Positions 28,739 through 37,030 are shown, counted from the first letter of the stretch. The stretch is DNA of 59,376 bases from an uncultured SAR86 cluster bacterium (GCA_902630715.1 CACOVO010000007.1:1-59376); one strand, 5' to 3'. The notes: generated by a model not told the origin, from the sequence alone. A program made the numbers and translations.

Positions 28739-29167
28739 ATGAGAACAGAAAGTTACAAAAGATCTGACATTGCCGATTCATGGTTTTTGCTAGATGCAAA
28801 AGAGCAGACACTCGGCAGATTTGCTACAAAAGTTGCAAATATCTTATCTGGTAAAAATAAACCTGAATATACCCCAAATGCAGATATGGGCGATTATGTA
28901 GTCGTAATTAATGCGAAGAAAATGCATGTTACTGGAAAAAAACTAGACCAAAAAATCTACTATAGACATTCCGGTTATCCCGGGGGAATAAAGTCAAAAC
29001 CCCTAAAGGACGTTATGAATAATTCAGCTAGTGAAGCATTAAAAAGCGCTGTGAAAGGTATGTTGCCAAAGAATAAATTAGGAAAACAGATGCTTACTAA
29101 ATTGAAGGTTTATGATGACGAAAACCACCCACATTCTGCTCAAAAACCTTTATCAATAGAATTATAG
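28739..29167 (+). CDS. rplM: 50S ribosomal protein uL13
   Basis: uL13 binds 23S rRNA early in large-subunit assembly. It has 142 residues, the same as E. coli. WFLLDAKEQTLGRFATKVAN (16-35), YYRHSGYPGG and the GMLPKNKLGKQMLTKLKVY block are diagnostic. It is the first gene after the degS divergence and is followed 9 bases later by rpsI, the universal rplM-rpsI pair. Confidence 0.98.
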   Translation: MRTESYKRSDIADSWFLLDAKEQTLGRFATKVANILSGKNKPEYTPNADMGDYVVVINAKKMHVTGKKLDQKIYYRHSGYPGGIKSKPLKDVMNNSASEALKSAVKGMLPKNKLGKQMLTKLKVYDDENHPHSAQKPLSIEL

Positions 29168-29176
29168 GAAAGAAAA

Positions 29177-29563
29177 TTGGAACAAATAATCACAGTAGGA
29201 AGACGTAAAACATCAACTGCAAGAGTTTTTCTCCAAAAGGGCACTGGAGAGATAACGGTTAATAAAAAGAAACTAGAAACCTATTTTGGAAGAGAAGTGG
29301 CACAAATGGTTGTTAAACAACCATTAGTTTCAACAGACCTGTCTAGTGGTGTGGATATAAAAGCTACTGTATCAGGTGGTGGAAGCTTTGGACAAGCAGG
29401 CGCCATAAGGCTAGGAATTGCAAGAGCATTGGTTGAGTATGATGAAACTCTCAAGCCTGTCTTAAAAAAGGAAGGTTTTTTAACCAGAGACTCACGTAAA
29501 GTTGAGAGGAAGAAAGTTGGTCTAAGGAAGGCTAGAAAAAGACCACAATATTCGAAAAGGTAA
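29177..29563 (+). CDS. rpsI: 30S ribosomal protein uS9
   Basis: uS9 sits in the head of the small subunit; its C-terminal tail reaches the P-site tRNA. It has 128 residues, with [17 protein letters not shown] (6-22), [20 protein letters not shown] and the basic tail ending [11 protein letters not shown], whose last Arg contacts tRNA. The start is TTG at 29177, chosen because the family begins a few residues before GRRK, an AGGAAAG site lies just upstream, and no ATG is available. Confidence 0.97.
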   Translation: MEQIITVGRRKTSTARVFLQKGTGEITVNKKKLETYFGREVAQMVVKQPLVSTDLSSGVDIKATVSGGGSFGQAGAIRLGIARALVEYDETLKPVLKKEGFLTRDSRKVERKKVGLRKARKRPQYSKR

Positions 29564-29564
29564 T

Positions 29565-30161
29565 ATGCAGCCAAAATCTCCTCCTAATCCGGGAAGAAGA
29601 AAATTTCTAATAGGCGCTACCTCAGCAGTTGGAGCTTTAGGTATTGCCGGAGCCGCCGTACCATTTATCAGCGCTTTCAATCCCAGTGCTGCTGCAGAAG
29701 CTGCAGGTGCTCCTGCCATGGCAGACATCAGTAAACTTGGGCCAGGTGAAATGATCATAGTTGAGTGGAGAGGAACTCCTATCTACGTAGTTAAACATTC
29801 TGAAGAATCGATCATAGAAATTGATAAAAATTTAGATAGACTTGCAGATCCAGACTCAGAGACGGAAGTTCAGCCTCAATATGCAAAAAATAAATATAGA
29901 TCAAGAAAACCCGGAATATCTGTTTTAGCCGCCGTTTGTACTCATCTTGGTTGTGCCCCTAAATATTATCCAGAGTTGGGGGTTGTCGACTTCGATTCAG
30001 ATTGGCAAGGTGGCTTTTTTTGTCCTTGTCATGGTTCAAAATTCGATTTAGCTGGCAGAGTTTACGCAGGGGTTCCTGCCCCGGATAATTTAACTGTACC
30101 CCCTCACTATTTTAAAACAGATGATATTTTAGTCATCGGCGAAGATGGAGATTTAGTCTAA
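29565..30161 (+). CDS. petA: Ubiquinol-cytochrome c reductase Rieske subunit
   Basis: The Rieske [2Fe-2S] protein takes the first electron from ubiquinol at the Qo site of the bc1 complex and passes it to cytochrome c1. The 198-residue protein has a twin-arginine signal/anchor (RRKFLIGA, 11-18) with one hydrophobic helix, and both cluster boxes: CTHLGC (125-130) and CPCHGS (143-148). Ligands are Cys125, His127, Cys143 and His146, with a Cys130-Cys145 disulfide expected. It starts 1 base after rpsI and shares one base with petB. This coupling of ribosomal genes to petABC is common in gammaproteobacteria. Confidence 0.96.
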   Translation: MQPKSPPNPGRRKFLIGATSAVGALGIAGAAVPFISAFNPSAAAEAAGAPAMADISKLGPGEMIIVEWRGTPIYVVKHSEESIIEIDKNLDRLADPDSETEVQPQYAKNKYRSRKPGISVLAAVCTHLGCAPKYYPELGVVDFDSDWQGGFFCPCHGSKFDLAGRVYAGVPAPDNLTVPPHYFKTDDILVIGEDGDLV

Positions 30162-31399
30162 TGGTTACAAAAGTCATGAATTGGTTTGATGATAGATTGC
30201 CTCTGACAGCAACTATTGAGCGTCACTTAACAAAATACCCAGCACCTATTAACATGAATATTTGGTATCTTGCTGGAGTTCTTCTTGTGGTGGTACTGGT
30301 TATTCAACTTGCGTCAGGAATATGGTTGTTAATGAACTACGAACCAACAGCTGATGGTGCATTCGCTTCGATCCAATACATAATGAGAGACGTTGAGTAT
30401 GGATATATCATTCGTTATATGCATACCACCGGAGCATCTGCTTTTTTTGCTTTGATTTATCTTCATATGTTTAGAGGAATGATGTATGGGTCCTACCAAA
30501 AACCTAGAGAACTTTTATGGGTGTTGGGTTGGATAACATATGTTTTACTCTGTGCTTTAGGTTTTACAGGTTATGTCCTTCCTTGGGGACAAATGTCCTT
30601 TTGGGCTGCCCAAGTTATTTTGTCTTTACTTGGCTCAATTCCCATAATCGGCGAAGATCTTCTTACTTGGATAAGAGGTGATTATCTAATCTCTGGAATA
30701 ACATTAAATAGACTTTTTGCTTTTCACGTAGTTCTTTTGCCTTTAGCGCTAATAGCCGTTGTTTTTGTCCATATACTTGCCCTTCATGAAGTCGGCTCTA
30801 ATAATCCAGATGGAGTCGATGTTAAGAAATTTAAAGATGAAGACGGCATTCCTCTAGATACAAAACCTTTCTTCCCATACGATGTTATGCATGATCTTTA
30901 TGCAATAGGAGTTTTTCTTATTTTCTTTGTAACAATTATGTTTTTCTATCCAGATGGAGGAGGGTACGTAATCGAGTATGTAAATTACGAAGCTGCCGAT
31001 AACCTTAAAACACCGGAGCATATAGTCCCTTCTTGGTACTACACGCCATTCTACGCAATGCTAAGAGCAGTGACCTTTCCTCTTTTTGGCCTTTCCGCCA
31101 AATTTCTTGGATTTGTAGTAATGGCTGCAGGAATAGCTATATTTGTTGCACTTCCCTGGTTAGATAGAAGTCCTGTTAAGTCAATTAAATATAAAGGCAT
31201 TTATAGCAAATTCTTCTTATCGTTGTTTGTTATAAGCTTTTTTGTCTTGGGTTATCTTGGCTCTGTAACATCAACACCCGGAAGAACTCTAGCCGCACAA
31301 TTCTTTACTCTAACTTACTTTGCTTATTTCTTTCTAATGCCTATTTATTCGAAATACGAAAAATGTAAGCCTGTTCCAGAGAGGGTCCAGTTAGGATGA
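30161..31399 (+). CDS. petB: Cytochrome b of the bc1 complex
   Basis: Cytochrome b carries two b hemes and the Qo and Qi quinol sites. The 412-residue protein has at least eight membrane helices. Heme ligands are His88/His102 and His189/His204. GYVLPWGQMSFWA (137-149) is the classic Qo helix. The Qo-site motif usually written PEWY reads PSWY here (290-293), so the Glu is replaced by Ser. It is overlapped by petC through ATGA. A bc1 complex implies aerobic respiration with cytochrome c. Confidence 0.96.
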   Translation: MVTKVMNWFDDRLPLTATIERHLTKYPAPINMNIWYLAGVLLVVVLVIQLASGIWLLMNYEPTADGAFASIQYIMRDVEYGYIIRYMHTTGASAFFALIYLHMFRGMMYGSYQKPRELLWVLGWITYVLLCALGFTGYVLPWGQMSFWAAQVILSLLGSIPIIGEDLLTWIRGDYLISGITLNRLFAFHVVLLPLALIAVVFVHILALHEVGSNNPDGVDVKKFKDEDGIPLDTKPFFPYDVMHDLYAIGVFLIFFVTIMFFYPDGGGYVIEYVNYEAADNLKTPEHIVPSWYYTPFYAMLRAVTFPLFGLSAKFLGFVVMAAGIAIFVALPWLDRSPVKSIKYKGIYSKFFLSLFVISFFVLGYLGSVTSTPGRTLAAQFFTLTYFAYFFLMPIYSKYEKCKPVPERVQLG

Positions 31400-32232
31400 C
31401 AAAAAGCTTTTTCAGCTTTTTACTGAGTTCAACAATCATTTATTTGTTCTCAATGAACCTACACGCAGCAGGTGGAGCAGCTTGTGGAAGCTTTTTGTCT
31501 GAAGATGGACTGACAAAAGGGGAGTGCAAACAAGCATATATTGATGCTAAGGATAAGGCTTCCCTTCAAAGGGGAGCACAGATTTACATGAATTATTGTT
31601 TAGGGTGCCATTCTTTGAAATACGCTAGATACAAGAGAGTTTCTGAAGATCTCGAAATTCCCCTTGACCTTTTTCAAGAAAATCTCATCTTTGGAGATCA
31701 GAAAATGGGCGATTTAATCCAAGTAGGAATGGATACAAAAGAAGCGAAAGAATGGTTTGGAAATGCACCACCTGATTTAACCTTAGAAGCTGGCTTAAGA
31801 GGTGCCGATTGGGTTTATACTTATTTGACAAGCTTTTATATTGATGACTCCAGACCATTGGGTGTTAATAACAAAGTTTATGAAAACGTAGGAATGCCAC
31901 ATGTGCTTATTGACATGCAAGGAACGGCTAGATCTGTTTGTAAGGACATGCCCTTGATAGCAGAAAACGGAGGAATAAAACAAGATCCGTTGACTGGTGA
32001 GCAACTCTCTTTCAAGCAATGCGGTTTTTTAGAGGTTGATGAAGGAACAGGCGACTTGAGTGCCCAAGAGTTCGATAAAGCAATGCTTGATCTGACCAAC
32101 TTTCTGGCTTACATGACTGATCCTCTCAAAGTTGAACGGGAAACAATAGGCACATATGTACTTTTGTACCTTTTCATTTTTACAATGCTTAGTTATCTTC
32201 TCTATAGAGAATTTAAAAAAGATCTTCACTAA
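31396..32232 (+). CDS. petC: Cytochrome c1 of the bc1 complex
   Basis: Cytochrome c1 accepts electrons from the Rieske centre and reduces soluble cytochrome c. The 278-residue protein has a signal peptide (about 1-25), the heme-binding CLGCH at 68-72 within YMNYCLGCHSLKYAR, a GMPHVLIDMQG segment with the candidate axial Met, and a C-terminal anchor helix (about 246-270). An extra stretch between signal and heme domain (about 26-48) contains Cys30 and Cys44, not typical of the family, and two further cysteines lie in the middle of the domain. Confidence 0.95.
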   Translation: MTKSFFSFLLSSTIIYLFSMNLHAAGGAACGSFLSEDGLTKGECKQAYIDAKDKASLQRGAQIYMNYCLGCHSLKYARYKRVSEDLEIPLDLFQENLIFGDQKMGDLIQVGMDTKEAKEWFGNAPPDLTLEAGLRGADWVYTYLTSFYIDDSRPLGVNNKVYENVGMPHVLIDMQGTARSVCKDMPLIAENGGIKQDPLTGEQLSFKQCGFLEVDEGTGDLSAQEFDKAMLDLTNFLAYMTDPLKVERETIGTYVLLYLFIFTMLSYLLYREFKKDLH

Positions 32233-32252
32233 TCTTCCAAATAGGAGTACTT

Positions 32253-32891
32253 ATGGTTTCCCTCAGCAATAGAACATCAATGGCCCTTTTTTCCGATCCC
32301 ATGGATCACTACAGTCATAGAGTAAGGATTGTAATGCAGGAGAAAGGAGTTACGAGTGAAATAATAGATTCCGACTCTGATAATTTGAGTTCGGAGATAT
32401 TGGAGGTAAGCCCCTACGCAGAACTTCCCGTGCTCGTTGATCGGGATGTTTGTTTACACGATTCTTTAATACTGATGGAGTATTTAGACGAGAGATTTCC
32501 TCATCCGCCTCTTTTACCAGTCTATCCGGTATCGAGAGCACATATTCGATTGTTCATTAAAAGGATAGAGAAAGATTGGTGCGGGATCTTTGATGAGTTG
32601 ATTTGTGAAAACCCTACAGAGGCAAAAGCTAAAAAATTGAGAGCTAATTTGAAATCTCAGATATTAGGAATGGCTCAGATACTCAAGGAAAAACCTTATT
32701 TTATGTCTGATGAGTTCAGCTTAGTAGATTGTTGCATTGCGCCAATATTGTGGAGGCTTCCACTTATCGATATTGAGTTGCCGAAAGATACAAAAACAAA
32801 ACCTGTTTACGAGTACATGCAAAGGATATTTACTAAACCTTGTTTCATTAATAGCCTTTCTGAGCTTGAGAGAGAAATTAGATCTACTTAG
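32253..32891 (+). CDS. sspA: Stringent starvation protein A (GST-like)
   Basis: SspA is a glutathione-S-transferase-fold protein that binds RNA polymerase and modulates stress and acid-tolerance transcription. The 212 residues show the thioredoxin-like N-terminus (TSMALFSDPMDHYSHRVRIV, 8-27), the YAELPVLVDRD segment and an all-helical C-terminal domain with FSLVDCCIAPILWRL. It lacks a catalytic Cys/Ser at the usual GST position, as expected for SspA. TAGGAG precedes the ATG at good distance. sspB, its usual partner, does not follow; the convergent lpoA-like gene ends 2 bases away. Confidence 0.92.
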   Translation: MVSLSNRTSMALFSDPMDHYSHRVRIVMQEKGVTSEIIDSDSDNLSSEILEVSPYAELPVLVDRDVCLHDSLILMEYLDERFPHPPLLPVYPVSRAHIRLFIKRIEKDWCGIFDELICENPTEAKAKKLRANLKSQILGMAQILKEKPYFMSDEFSLVDCCIAPILWRLPLIDIELPKDTKTKPVYEYMQRIFTKPCFINSLSELEREIRST

Positions 32892-32893
32892 AC

Positions 32894-34027
32894 TTAGAAG
32901 AGATCAGTACCTAAACCAGAAATTTTTAGTAAAGGCGCCTTTCTGGTCATTTTATTATTTGTGAATTCAATTTTTCCTGATAAGCCATCATAGGAATATC
33001 CTCTCAAATTGACAGCTCCAAATTTGAGAAGCAATATCTCATAGGTATCATAACCTATTGCAAATTCTCTAGTTCTATAATCACCAGCCTCAATTTTAGG
33101 AATGTTTGAAGGGATCATGATCGGAAAACCGGTAGTTAATATGCCTTCAAGATCTTTCTCAAATTTTCCGAAGGTCGAGTTGCTTGTCCAGTCATTTAGG
33201 AAGTAAACACTGAAATCTTTCTCAGCAATATAATCTAGTGCGGGTTTAAGATTTCTTGCTTCTTCTAAGTTGCCTATTAACAAAAAGGCATCAATATCAT
33301 TTCTAATCCTTGCCTTCCCTTCAATAGTTTTAGAGATTCTTCTAGATAATTTCCTTTTTCTTTCGTTACTTCTATTAGCAAGGAGGATTTGAGAGAAAAG
33401 ATCTTGACTACTAATTTGCTGATCGAATTCTATAATTTCAACAATTTCCTTTTCATATGATTGCAATAAATTTACATATCTTTGTAAGTCTGGATTATTT
33501 TTGCTTTTTACAATAGCAACACGACTAATATCGCTTGGTATTGCTTGAATTAAAGTAATATAGTCAGCAACTTTTGAAGCATTAAAGACATTTTTATATC
33601 CAAGATCTTGTTGATTGAGGGTTACGTAAATAGACTTCGATTTATTCAGGCTTGAAATACATTTTTCAAATAAGTTATTTTTTGTCCGTTGGCTTAGATT
33701 GAAAATAATTATTAAGTCAGGTTCTTTAGATTCTTTACATTCGTTTTCTTGCATCGGGTATAGAGAAATCTGCGGAGTAAAATCTATATTAGAATTGTAA
33801 AAAAAGGAATTTGCTAAAAAACCTCTTACTTCATCCGGAAGATTTGCTGCTTCATTTCCTTGGTAGAAATATACGGCTATGGATTTAGGTAACGAATTTA
33901 TTTTATAGTTAAAAGCTGGCTTTTGAATTAGAGTGTCCAGTGTTTTATTTTCATCATATTTAGGTATGGATGTACAAGCGCTTAAAAGAGTGATTGATAA
34001 AATCAGTATTTTTTTTGGATAACTCAT
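32894..34027 (-). CDS. lpoA: LpoA-like penicillin-binding protein activator, short form
   Basis: LpoA is an outer-membrane lipoprotein that reaches through the periplasm to activate PBP1A. This 377-residue protein has a lipoprotein signal (LLSAC, Cys18) and a periplasmic-binding-protein-like fold: a DAFLLIGNLEEARNLKPALDY-type core (quoted as DAFLLIGNLEEA), WTSNSTFGKF and a final YSYDGLSGKIEF block matching the family's C-terminus. E. coli LpoA has 678 residues, so the N-terminal TPR domain is missing. Divergence from rsmI matches E. coli yraM/yraL. The two start codons overlap (CATG). The assignment rests partly on this context. Confidence 0.75.
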   Translation of the reverse strand: MSYPKKILILSITLLSACTSIPKYDENKTLDTLIQKPAFNYKINSLPKSIAVYFYQGNEAANLPDEVRGFLANSFFYNSNIDFTPQISLYPMQENECKESKEPDLIIIFNLSQRTKNNLFEKCISSLNKSKSIYVTLNQQDLGYKNVFNASKVADYITLIQAIPSDISRVAIVKSKNNPDLQRYVNLLQSYEKEIVEIIEFDQQISSQDLFSQILLANRSNERKRKLSRRISKTIEGKARIRNDIDAFLLIGNLEEARNLKPALDYIAEKDFSVYFLNDWTSNSTFGKFEKDLEGILTTGFPIMIPSNIPKIEAGDYRTREFAIGYDTYEILLLKFGAVNLRGYSYDGLSGKIEFTNNKMTRKAPLLKISGLGTDLF

Positions 34028-34862
34028 GAAAAATAAAAAAGGCTCTCTCTATATTGTCTCAACTCCGATCGGCAATTTAGATGATATTACAATTAGAGCG
34101 ATAGAAGTACTTAAAAGTGTCGATATATGTGCATCGGAGGACACGAGGGTCTCTCGTTTTCTTTTTAAGCATTATGGCATTGAAACAAAACTTATCTCAT
34201 TTCATAAGTTCTCTGAAAAAAGTAAAACTAATTCAGTGATAACAATTCTAGAATCTGGAAAAGATGTCGCTTTGATAAGTGATGCTGGAACTCCTCTAAT
34301 ATCAGATCCTGGACAATATTTAGTAGAAAAGACAATAGAAAGAGGAATCCCTGTAGTACCAATACCTGGAGCAACCTCTATTATTTCAGCTTTAACTGTT
34401 TCCGGGTTTGATCTTAGAAATTTCAGTTTCTACGGTTTCTTTCCAAGAAAGTCCAAAGAAAAAAAAGAAATACTGAAGATCATTGCTTCTTCAGCATCTT
34501 CATCGGTGTTATTCGAATCAGGTAAACGCTTGGAAAGTTTGTTCACCATGATTTCAGATTTTCTTCCAGAAAGTTTAAGAGTTTTTGTTGCAAGAGAAAT
34601 GACCAAACTTCATGAAACTTTTTATAGGGGTACAATCAAAGATATTAAAGAAATTGTTTTAGGCTCCGAATTTGGACAAAAAGGTGAATTTGTAGTTGTA
34701 ATAGAGGGTCAAGGGATTAAATCCTATGAAACTTCTTTTGATGAAAAACGCTTGTTAGAAATTCTCATGAAAAAAGTAGACCGAAAATTAGCTTTGGAGT
34801 TGGCTTCGGAGATTCTTGATAAGAAACGAAATGAGCTTTATAAAATTAAATTGAAAAACTAA
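34026..34862 (+). CDS. rsmI: 16S rRNA (cytidine-1402 2'-O)-methyltransferase
   Basis: RsmI methylates the ribose of C1402 in 16S rRNA. RsmH, in the dcw cluster downstream, modifies the base of the same nucleotide. The 278-residue protein is a tetrapyrrole-methylase fold: LYIVSTPIGNLDDITIRA near the start, ASEDTR, ALISDAGTPLISDPG and VPIPGATSIISALTVSGF are all canonical. Its ATG overlaps the divergent lpoA ATG by two bases, so both promoters and ribosome binding sites must lie in the opposite gene. The rnpB transcript begins about 38 bases after its stop. Confidence 0.96.
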   Translation: MKNKKGSLYIVSTPIGNLDDITIRAIEVLKSVDICASEDTRVSRFLFKHYGIETKLISFHKFSEKSKTNSVITILESGKDVALISDAGTPLISDPGQYLVEKTIERGIPVVPIPGATSIISALTVSGFDLRNFSFYGFFPRKSKEKKEILKIIASSASSSVLFESGKRLESLFTMISDFLPESLRVFVAREMTKLHETFYRGTIKDIKEIVLGSEFGQKGEFVVVIEGQGIKSYETSFDEKRLLEILMKKVDRKLALELASEILDKKRNELYKIKLKN

Positions 34863-34885
34863 CCTTTTTTATTCTCAATTTTCTT

Positions 34886-34891
34886 TATAAT
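34886..34891 (+). promoter_or_regulatory. -10 element of rnpB promoter
   Basis: A perfect TATAAT lies 8 bases before the first paired base of the RNase P RNA (about 34900), the spacing expected for a transcription start there. No good -35 is seen at 15-19 bases upstream. Confidence 0.6.
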
Positions 34892-34899
34892 GTTTGCAT

Positions 34900-35226
34900 G
34901 AGTCAGCTGGATAATCGCTCTTAATTGAGAGGAAAGTCCGGGCTCCTTTGGACAAGACGCCAGATAACTTCTGGGAGATGTAAGTCTACGGAAAGTGCAA
35001 CAGAAAACAAACCGCCTCTTTGAGGTAAGGGTGAAAAGGTGAGGTAAGAGCTCACCGCATTTCAGGTAACTGAACATGGCTATGTAAACCCCGTCTGGAG
35101 CAAGACCAAATAGAGGCCCCATGTCCGTCCTGACAGGGCCAGGGTAGGTTGCTTGAATTTTGTGGTGACACAAAATCTAGATGAATGATTATCCTCGACA
35201 GAACCCGGCTTATAGGCTGACTCACT
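34900..35226 (+). ncRNA. rnpB: RNase P RNA, bacterial type A
   Basis: The catalytic RNA that matures tRNA 5' ends. Universally conserved elements are in order: the 5' strand of P1 GAGTCAGC (34900-34907) pairing with GCTGACTC (35216-35223); GAGGAAAGTCCGGGC (CR-I, near 34928-34942); GGTAAGGGTGAAAAGGTG; the CCCGTCTGGAGCAAGACCAAAT region; and ACAGAACCCGGCTTAT (35199-35214), which forms P4 with CR-I. Length of about 327 bases suits the ancestral type A form. Exact ends are inferred from P1 pairing. The position between rsmI and mraZ matches other gammaproteobacteria. Confidence 0.96.
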
Positions 35227-35240
35227 CTCTTAATTATAAT

Positions 35241-35263
35241 AATTTTATCGAAAATTCTTTTTT
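35241..35263 (+). terminator. Weak candidate terminator after rnpB
   Basis: AATTTT (35241-35246) and AAAATT (35251-35256) can form a six-pair A/T stem with a four-base loop, followed by CTTTTTT to 35263. The T-run is convincing but the stem is weak. It is the only such structure between rnpB and mraZ. Confidence 0.35.
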
Positions 35264-35278
35264 ACACATTTCTCTTTG

Positions 35279-35347
35279 AAAGTGGAGATTCAGCTATATT
35301 TTTACTAGCAATTTTTCGTAAAGTGTGTAAAAGTGTGCAAAAGTGCA
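35279..35347 (+). promoter_or_regulatory. MraZ-box-like repeat ladder upstream of mraZ
   Basis: AAAGTG occurs at 35320, 35330 and 35340, exactly one helical turn apart (AAAGTGTGTA, AAAGTGTGCA, AAAGTGCAAT), and once more at 35279. The array ends about 40 bases before the mraZ ATG, next to a possible -10 (TAATAT, 35366-35371), so a bound protein would cover the -35 region. MraZ is known to autorepress the dcw cluster by binding direct repeats of 10-base period in its own promoter. AAAGTG-type boxes are described in Mollicutes, and TGGG-centred ones in E. coli. The remainder of the 159-base gap shows no gene. Confidence 0.75.
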
Positions 35348-35385
35348 ATAAAATGTACGACATATTAATATTTGTCTTAATTTAA

Positions 35386-35865
35386 ATGACTTTAGGAATA
35401 TACGGATCCAGCGCACTTACTCTTGATACTAAGGGTAGAATTGTTATACCAGCGAGATATAGAGAGCTCCTAAGAAAGAGTTGCGAAGGAGAAATGGCAA
35501 TTACAAGAGATCCTCAATATCCTGCACTAATAATCTATCCCGGTAAGGTATGGCGACAAATATCGCAAAAATTTGAAGCCTTGGGCGGCTTGAATCATAA
35601 GGTCAGATCCATGCAGCGTAAGATTTTAGGAAATGCATCTGTTATTGAATTTGCAGTTGGCGAGAGGATGACATTACTTATTCCTCAAATACTAAGAGAT
35701 TTTGCAAATTTGGCTCCTAAAGAGCATGTAGCCCTTGTAGGAATGGGATCAAAATTTGAACTATGGAACTTGGATAATTGGGAAAAAATCCAATTAGGTC
35801 TTCAACTGCCAGGTGAGGAATTGATTGATGATCTGCCCGCAGCACTAGAGGAGATACCATTTTGA
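35386..35865 (+). CDS. mraZ: Transcriptional regulator MraZ
   Basis: MraZ is a ring-forming DNA-binding protein with two AbrB-like half domains that regulates the dcw cluster. The 159 residues contain the first motif LDTKGRIVIPARYRELL (13-29) clearly and a degenerate second one around MTLLIPQILRDFANL. The length is normal (E. coli 152). It is the first gene of the cluster and overlaps rsmH. The AAAGTG ladder upstream is its likely operator. Confidence 0.95.
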   Translation: MTLGIYGSSALTLDTKGRIVIPARYRELLRKSCEGEMAITRDPQYPALIIYPGKVWRQISQKFEALGGLNHKVRSMQRKILGNASVIEFAVGERMTLLIPQILRDFANLAPKEHVALVGMGSKFELWNLDNWEKIQLGLQLPGEELIDDLPAALEEIPF

Positions 35866-36746
35866 TTAAGGCTGTTCATGAGGCCGTTATGGTAGATGAA
35901 GTGCTAGAAAATCTTGTCTTTAAAGAAAACGGAAAATATGTCGATTGCACATTTGGTGCAGGTGGTCATTCACGAGAAATTTTAAAAAGAATTAACGCAT
36001 CCGGAACTTTGATTTCAATTGAAAAAGACAAAGAAGCCGTCAAAAATATCCCTTCAGAATTAGATCAAGATCCTAGATTTAACTTAATAAATGATACTTT
36101 TTCCAACTTAAATAATTTTTTTAAGGAACGAGAGGTTGATGGCATTTTGATAGACCTTGGGATTTCTTCAACTCAACTCGATGATCCAGATAGAGGCTTT
36201 AGTTTCCAGTCAAATGGTCCTTTAGATATGAGATTAGATAAAACTCAGGGACAGACAGCTGCGGATTGGATTAATAATGCAAGTAAGAAAGAAATAGAAG
36301 ACGTCCTTTGGATACTTGGTCAAGAAAGAGCCTCGAGGAAAATAGCTAAAAAGATCTGTGAAATCAGAGAAAGAAAACAAATTGACTCTACGAAAGAACT
36401 GTCTGATTTGATTCTTTCCATCGTATATAAGAAAACAAAAAAACATCCTGCTACTAACACTTTTAGAGCTATAAGAATGTACATTAATGATGAGCTCGGC
36501 GAGCTTCAAAAGGTCTTAGAGGCAGCAAGTTATGTTTTGTGCTGTGGAGGAAGACTAGCCGTGATTAGCTTTCACTCAATTGAGGATCGAGTAGTTAAAA
36601 GATTTTTTCAAGGAAAGGATAGAGCAGCATCAAATGTGAAGTTTCGTTACTTGAAAGATAAATTTTTGAAACCAACATTAGAAGAGATATCCGCTAACCC
36701 AAGAAGTAGGAGTGCAATTCTGAGAGTTGCTGAGAAGATATGTTGA
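35862..36746 (+). CDS. rsmH: 16S rRNA (cytosine-1402 N4)-methyltransferase
   Basis: RsmH (MraW) methylates N4 of C1402 in 16S rRNA. The 294-residue protein has KYVDCTFGAGGHSREIL (SAM motif I, about 27-43), DGILIDLGISSTQLDDPDRGFS (key DLGISS) and the C-terminal RSAILRVAEK. The start is a TTG at 35862: a GAGGAG site (35847-35852) is correctly placed, and the family's conserved N-terminal His (His6 in VHEAVMVDEVL) lies before the first ATG. It overlaps mraZ by 4 bases and ftsL by 7. Confidence 0.95.
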   Translation: MIKAVHEAVMVDEVLENLVFKENGKYVDCTFGAGGHSREILKRINASGTLISIEKDKEAVKNIPSELDQDPRFNLINDTFSNLNNFFKEREVDGILIDLGISSTQLDDPDRGFSFQSNGPLDMRLDKTQGQTAADWINNASKKEIEDVLWILGQERASRKIAKKICEIRERKQIDSTKELSDLILSIVYKKTKKHPATNTFRAIRMYINDELGELQKVLEAASYVLCCGGRLAVISFHSIEDRVVKRFFQGKDRAASNVKFRYLKDKFLKPTLEEISANPRSRSAILRVAEKIC

Positions 36747-37030
36747 AAATGAGAAACCAATTTATTTCTGTCTTGCTTCTAATTACTTTATCTTTTTTCA
36801 GCGCATATCATTTAGTTCTTCAAACTTACGAACATAGAAATGCCTTTGCTCAATTAGAACATCTTAAATTAGAGAAGGAAGAATTGAACTTTCAATCAAA
36901 CATTCTTATTGAGGAAGTTCAATTTTCAAAAAATCAGATTTCTCTTAGGAAATTCGCAGTAGAAAATTTGGGTATGAAAATTCCAAATTTAAATGAAAGA
37001 ATTTATATCTTAAGGAGTATTACAAAATGA
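36740..37030 (+). CDS. ftsL: Cell division protein FtsL
   Basis: FtsL is a small bitopic protein that forms a coiled coil with FtsB (start of that gene at the far end of this window) and activates FtsWI at the septum. The 96 residues comprise one membrane helix (about 8-27) and a heptad-rich periplasmic segment (AQLEHLKLEKEELNFQSNIL, about 37-56), then the ENLGMKIPN turn. An alternative ATG is three codons in. In the standard dcw order ftsI would follow; here ftsQ does, overlapping by ATGA. Confidence 0.88.
   Translation: MLKMRNQFISVLLLITLSFFSAYHLVLQTYEHRNAFAQLEHLKLEKEELNFQSNILIEEVQFSKNQISLRKFAVENLGMKIPNLNERIYILRSITK

Noticed and set aside
34859-35173. A minus-strand reading frame of about 100 codons opposite rnpB
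   Set aside because: It is the antisense of the RNase P RNA, whose structure explains every conserved base there.
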